This document shows positions 59,389 through 64,000 of a DNA stretch of 64,000 nucleotides, in pieces. Origin of the DNA: Cryptolaemus montrouzieri (lineage: Eukaryota > Arthropoda > Insecta > Coleoptera > Coccinellidae). Position 1 is the first letter of the stretch. The number at the start of each line of letters is the position of its first letter. Where the stretch lies: positions 5,516,001 to 5,580,000 of the forward strand of contig JABFTP020000021.1 of NCBI GenBank assembly GCA_013387265.2, written 5' to 3'. The translations under genes were made by a program, and so were the position numbers. A model generated the notes under the pieces. The model did not search any database. It saw nothing but the letters and a program-made list of their open reading frames with translations, and was not told the DNA's origin.

Positions 59389-61045
59389 TACTGCGGATAA
59401 ATATAATAATTATTTCACTTCTATACCGCACAAAATTGTTGATTCAATTGTTTCAGATAGTGACAATGATGTTCTATTTTGCAAAAATTTACCTGATAAT
59501 ATTAGTTTTCCATTCAGGGAGGTTAGCTACAATGAAATAAAGGACATGATTGGTGCCTTAAAAAACTCTAGTTCAAGAGATATTTATGATCTATAATCTT
59601 TATTAATGAAAAAAAATTGTCAATGATATAATATATCCTTTGACGTATCTAATTAATACCTTACGCAGGGCGTTTTTCCCAGCTGCCTTAAAAATGCCAA
59701 GACCGTTCCTGTTCACAAGAAAGGTGATATCACAGATGATGGAAAATATAGGCCCATATCTCTCGTCCCTGTATTCTCGAAAATTCTCGAGAAGGTTATG
59801 TTCAATCAAATCGTCAATTACTTCGAAATTAATAACCTATTTTCAAATAATCATTACGGTTTTCGAAAAAAGAGGGGTACCACTGATGCTATAATCGAAT
59901 TAATTAATAACACCACTAAATGCTTTAAAATGGGTTTATATTCGATGTCCTTGTTGTTGGACTATACCAGGGTATTCGATTGTGTCTCTCATTCTGCTCT
60001 TCTGCTGAAACTGATGCACTATGGCTTTGATGAGATTAGTAGAGAGCTGATTCATTCTTTTCTTACTGGCCGAACACAGAGTGTGTATGCGGATGGCGTG
60101 TGGTCTGGTGCTGAGAAAGTTACGTGCCACAGGGTTCTATTATGGGTCCCTTACTGTTTCTAATATTTATTAATGATTTTCCTCAGTACCTGAGGAATTT
60201 CTTGACGATTCTATTTGCTGATGACTCTACTATCCCGGTTGGCTTAGGTGACCCGGGGAAGGTGGCGGGGATGTTTGGGGAGATGGTGTCGTGTACCTTG
60301 AGATGGTTCTCGTGGAATGGATTGTGCATGAAAGGTGCTATGAATGAAAAGGCTGTCTTCAGCTTGAGACAAACAGAAATTGCAAATGTTAAATGCCTTG
60401 GTGATTCTAGACTCACATGGAGTATCCGGTTGTGTCCTGAAAAAAGCCTATTATGGGTTCTGTAAGACCCACTTGCGGAATGCTTAGGTGGTATGGGGAA
60501 ATTGTATTGAATTTGAAAGAATATTTCGTCTTCAGCGACGGACAATCAGAATAGTTGATGGTCTCAAATATAGAGATTGCTGTAAAAAACTATTTCAAAA
60601 AGTGTTCACTCTCCCAAGCCTATTTATTCTTGAGTGTCTGATTTATATACATAAAAAACGAGAATCTTTAAAACTAAATAGTGACTTACATACCTGCAAT
60701 ACAGGAAATAGAGATGATATTCATGTCCCCTATCTTAGATTGAGCAGATCACAGAATGGACCAAACTGTTTGGCCTTTAAATTTTATAATAAGTTACCTC
60801 TGCGTCTCTGTGTTTTGGTAGAAAAAGGTTATTTTAGCTTCGATGAGTTTTTAAATGACAACAACTTGTTCCTGTCCTGATTCATTATTTATGTTATATT
60901 GATTTTACTTCTTATGTGTTTGTTCTTGTTCATATACATAGTTATTCTCTTTTTATACTAAGTGTAGTCGATTGAGTGTTACATATTTATATTTTTTGAT
61001 GTTCATTCTATTTTTCTGATGCCTCAATTTAATCTTGTGTATTCA
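59389..61045 (+). pseudogene. Jockey/CR1-like LINE nested in the first LINE
   Basis: Fragments in order: LPDNISFPFREVSYNEIKDM; YRPISLVPVFSKILEKVMFN; 59,798-60,163 INNLFSNNHYGFRKKRGTTD and LLLDYTRVFDCVSHSALLLK (motif A); 60,124-60,465 PQGSIMGPLLFLIFINDFPQ and ILFADDSTI (catalytic FADD intact); 60,488-60,880 LQRRTIRIVDGLKYRDCCKK and RLSRSQNGPNCLAFKFYNKL. The upstream endonuclease is absent (5' truncation). The 3' UTR ends in ATTCATTCATTCAT at about 61,042, a short-unit tail as in CR1/L2-like elements. Only four frame changes over ~500 codons, so comparatively recent. Confidence 0.85.
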
Positions 61046-61600
61046 TTCATTCATAAACGATAGGTGCGACATGACAAAGGAAATTAGATCACGAATCGAG
61101 CAGGCCAGAAAACCTTTCATAAACATGAAAAATTTCTTCAGAAATCAACCTGGAACTCAAAATGCGGATGATAAGATATTGTGTGTTCTCGGTCCTTTTA
61201 TACGGATTCGAGTCTTGTAGTCTTGATCCGGGTATGGAGGGGCGCATTGATGATTTTGAGATATACCTTTACAGAAAAATACTGAAAATACCATGGAAAC
61301 ACAGAGTAACGAACATCGAGGTCCTGAGAAGAGTGAATAAAGAAAAATTACTTCTACACACTGTAAAAAAAAACGGAAGTTATCGTACCTAGGTCACGTT
61401 ATGAGAGGCGAGAAATACGAAAGATCAAGACTTATTAAAGGAGGAAAAGTCCAGTGAAAGAGATCGGTTGAAACGCCTGGCTGAAATACCTTCGTAGATG
61501 GATTGGTTGCACATCAACAGACATTTTTCGCTCAGAAGTGCCTAGAATTCAGATAGCCATATGGATCGCCAACCTTCATTAAGAGAGAAGGCAGATCAAG
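61046..61600 (+). pseudogene. LINE C-terminal part, segment 3 of 3
   Basis: TKEIRSRIEQARKPFINMKN, RYCVFSVLLYGFESCSLDPG, RKILKIPWKHRVTNIEVLRR and YLGHVMRGEKYERSRLIKGG are the usual C-terminal blocks of the LINE whose earlier parts are at 57,180-57,523 and 59,145-59,388. The middle of the polymerase, including the second catalytic motif, is missing. Confidence 0.75.
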
Positions 61601-62177
61601 AAGAAGCAGAGAATATGAACAAGTTGCAGACTTTCTTGAAACTACAACTCAATATAGCAAGTAATTAAGTCTTCTTTCCATACTGAACATTAGATATGAG
61701 CCATCTACTGTCAGTTGTCTCATAAAATTTATGAAAATCTGTGATTTTCAAAACTTATCCGAATTTTCTTCCTTATGTTCGTGAACTATTGTTAATTATA
61801 TATTTTAGGTTGTTCACTTCAAGAAAAGAATATTTTCTTGTGGTATTTTATATTTTATTAACGAAGGAAGTACAAGAAATTTTAGCGACTGGTCTTACAA
61901 CAGTTTCTTATGCCAATGAGTAGACAGGTAGTTGTTAGAGGCTATTGGGGCCGTATTTACAGAAGCGCAAGGGTAGGGGGTGGTCAGTGGCGTCACATTG
62001 AACATGTAATTACACAGTATTTTCAACAGCTATTGTCATTATTTTGTTGTTGTTATTTGAAGTTGCATATGAATATTGAAAAGACTAAGACGCTACTAAT
62101 TGGTAGTTAATCATCATGAAAACAACGAGATTACACTCTGCTACGTTTTACTACCAATAAATACAAATAATAAACTG
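61601..62177. other. Mostly unassigned
   Basis: 62,066-62,110 reads LHMNIEKTKTLLIGS, like a short LINE reverse transcriptase fragment. Nothing else recognised. Confidence 0.35.
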
Positions 62178-62213
62178 TTACTGCAGTTTCGAGATTTCGC
62201 TCATCGTCAGAAA
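62178..62213 (-). ncRNA. Hammerhead-like motif with canonical C3/G8 core
   Basis: Minus strand: core CTGACGA, one T, stem II GAG-CGAAAT-CTC, GAA, self-complementary stem III ACTGCAGT, A at the cleavage position. Stem I is weak. Confidence 0.45.
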
Positions 62214-62504
62214 GAGAGTAATCTTAAATAATAAATACATTGGCATTTATAGTAAACTGAAAAGGGCAATAGATGTAATGAGTGTTAAGGTATAAAAGAC
62301 TCATTTAAAGATATCCATTTGGGTTTTACCTAAGTCTGTTTGGTCATTCATCATCCAACCTAGAAGAACAAATTCAGAACAATAAATTGCCAGCCACAAT
62401 AAATTTTATAGATATGTGAATGATCTTTCAATTACTCACTCAAATGGTAGATTCAATTTCAATATTTTCCAAAAACCCTCATGCACTGAGATACTGTATA
62501 CCAG

Positions 62505-64000
62505 CGGTGCTCAAACGGTAGATCACGATCGATCACTCGATCGCCAGTGCTTTTAAAGTAGAAGAGAAGAAAAAAATTTTTAATGAGTAGTTAACTGAAC
62601 TACAATTTTTTTATTCTTGTTGCTTTTCCAGAAATTTCGGGCAGCGCCTTTGACGATAACATTCGAGACTTTCTATCACGCCGATATAAATGTCGCGCTT
62701 GCAGGAATTGGAATCATTCTGAAGGCACTACTACGTCGATACAAAGTTTATTATTAAATAGCACCAAATGAGTGCAGCGAAGAAATCTAAAAAGTATCAG
62801 TTAAATAACGATTAGGAGGAAGAATATCTTCCTTTTGTATGGTGAAGGATATGTGCATTTGTCTTATTTGTCGTGCGTCAGTTGCAATACCTAAGCGTGG
62901 TAACTTAGAGAGGCATCATAAAACGGTTCATAAAAACTATGAAACGGATTTTCCGCCACAGAGTGAATTAAGAAAACGAAAAGTACGTGATTTGATATCT
63001 TGTTTGAAAAAAGAACAAACCATATTCACAAGACCAGCCAAACAATCAAAAGCTGCTACGATCGCGTCATTTGAAATATCTCATATATTGGCGAAACACA
63101 AGAAACCATTCAAAGATGCATCGGTTGTGAAGGAAGCATTCATTGAAGCGGGTGAGACTTTATTTGGAGATTTTAAAAATAGAACAGAAATCATGTGTCC
63201 TATTAGAGAACTTCAGTTATCTCGTCCGACTGTCACAAGGCGTATTGAAGTCATGAGTCAGGACAAGGAAGATAAACTAAAACATGATATCATGAAATGT
63301 ACATACTTTTCTTTACAGTTCGACGAATCCACCGATATGACAGACACTTCCCAGCTGTGTATTTTTATTCGGATGATATTCTATGACATGTTGGCTAAGG
63401 AAGAATTTTTGAAAATCATTCCTCTGAAGGGTAAGACCCGTGGCGAAGATACATATGACGTCTTCTTCAATTTTGTAAGAAACTACAGACTACCAATATA
63501 TAAATTAGTGTGCATTACCACTGATCGAGTACCAGCAATGACTGGAAACAAAAACGGTTTTGTAGCATTGTATCGAGCTAATGAATATTTCCCTTCATTT
63601 TTCATTCCATTGCATTCAGTATACATCAACAAGCATTTTTTGAAATGAAGATAATTAAGTCAAAATATCCCAATCGACTAACTGACGATCATATGTCATC
63701 ATGCTTGCGATTAGCACTCAGTGGTTACGTGCCATCTTATGAAAAGTATACTGAGGACATGCAGTGCCACTCTTCAACATCTAAAGTTACTCCTTAGTTA
63801 ACTTTAACACCATATGTAACTCTTTTGTTTTGTAACAACCAATAAACTCGCAAATTTGAATAACTATGAGTTTTTTAATTGACATTATAGAGAAGAACCT
63901 AACTAAACCTAACCCAAACCTTGACTGAAATAATGTATATTGTGCGAAAAGCTAAGATCTATATATGCTACGGTACACCCTACCTAGGTAGGTAGGTAGA
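62505..64000 (+). mobile_element. hAT element with BED finger, copy 2 (internally deleted; cut by window edge)
   Basis: The left end CAGCGGTGCTCAAACGGTAG at 62,505 is a typical hAT terminal sequence. The frame 62,839-63,648 (269 codons) is open throughout: BED-type zinc finger with C8, C11, H26 and H31 (CLIC, then NLERHHKTVH); FPPQSELRKRKVRDLISCLK; RPTVTRRIEVMSQDKEDKL; and the catalytic-core start LQFDESTDMTDTSQLCIFI (first Asp) with YDVFFNFVRNYRLPIYKLVC. It then jumps to the last ~40 codons (NRLTDDHMSSCLRLALSGYV, 63,655-63,795), so the middle of the transposase, with the remaining catalytic residues and dimerisation region, is deleted. Could still bind element ends. A longer frame may begin at 62,768 (ATGAGTGCAGCG) but has a stop. 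Confidence 0.85.

Overview
This window is AT-rich animal nuclear DNA, almost certainly from an insect (possibly a beetle; the sequence alone cannot settle the species). I see no intact host gene and no rRNA, functional tRNA, CRISPR or prokaryotic operon. What can be recognised is a graveyard of transposable elements: Penelope-like elements (PLEs), several mariner and Tc1-like lineages, an IS630-like family, a pogo/Tigger-like family, a BED-finger hAT family, several LINEs and an R4/Dong-like non-LTR element. Almost every reading frame is broken by stops or frameshifts. The only host-gene-like sequence is an ERK MAP-kinase exon fragment at 359-466.

Layout. 0-3 kb: an unclassified repeat (repeat A), the ERK exon fragment, a LINE tail and a PLE inverted dimer. 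3-9 kb: a LINE RNase H module, a mariner, and a second PLE inverted dimer interrupted by a short mariner. 9-12.2 kb: a 617 bp terminal-inverted-repeat element abutting a Tc1-like transposon with ~400 bp inverted repeats, which carries a 196 bp palindromic PLE insertion. 13.3-15.8 kb: a pogo-like transposase. 17.9-20 kb: a PLE inverted dimer with a 12 bp target duplication. 21-23.3 kb: IS630-like and pogo fragments in a duplicated arrangement. 23.7-25.5 kb: hAT copy 1. 28-29.6 kb: an IS630-like element with both ends. 31.2-36.4 kb: a short inverted-repeat element, repeat A, PLE, mariner, Tc1 and LINE fragments. 38.9-42 kb: PLEs. 42.1-43.9 kb: an R4/Dong-like element bounded by TAA repeats. 45.7-49.2 kb: a mosaic of R4-like copies and repeat A joined by (TA)n arrays inside a split mariner. 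51.4-52.5 kb: a mariner with both ends. 52.6-56.4 kb: PLE fragments and repeat A. 57.2-61.6 kb: a LINE split by a mariner (itself split by repeat A) and by a second LINE. 62.5-64 kb: hAT copy 2.

The most interesting signal is a repeated small-RNA architecture at PLE ends: a core like the hammerhead ribozyme (CUGANGA, a short stem-loop, then GAA), followed by a self-complementary stem III (ACGCGT, ACCGGT, ACATATGT, ACTGCAGT, ATAGCTAT) and an H nucleotide at the expected cleavage position. Three sequence families carry U and A at core positions 3 and 8 where five others carry C and G. That is the covariation expected of the C3-G8 base pair of hammerheads. Separately, three PLE insertions of very different length (196 bp, 1.4 kb, 2.1 kb) are inverted dimers, each flanked by one 12-14 bp target duplication, so the inverted dimer appears to be the unit that integrates.
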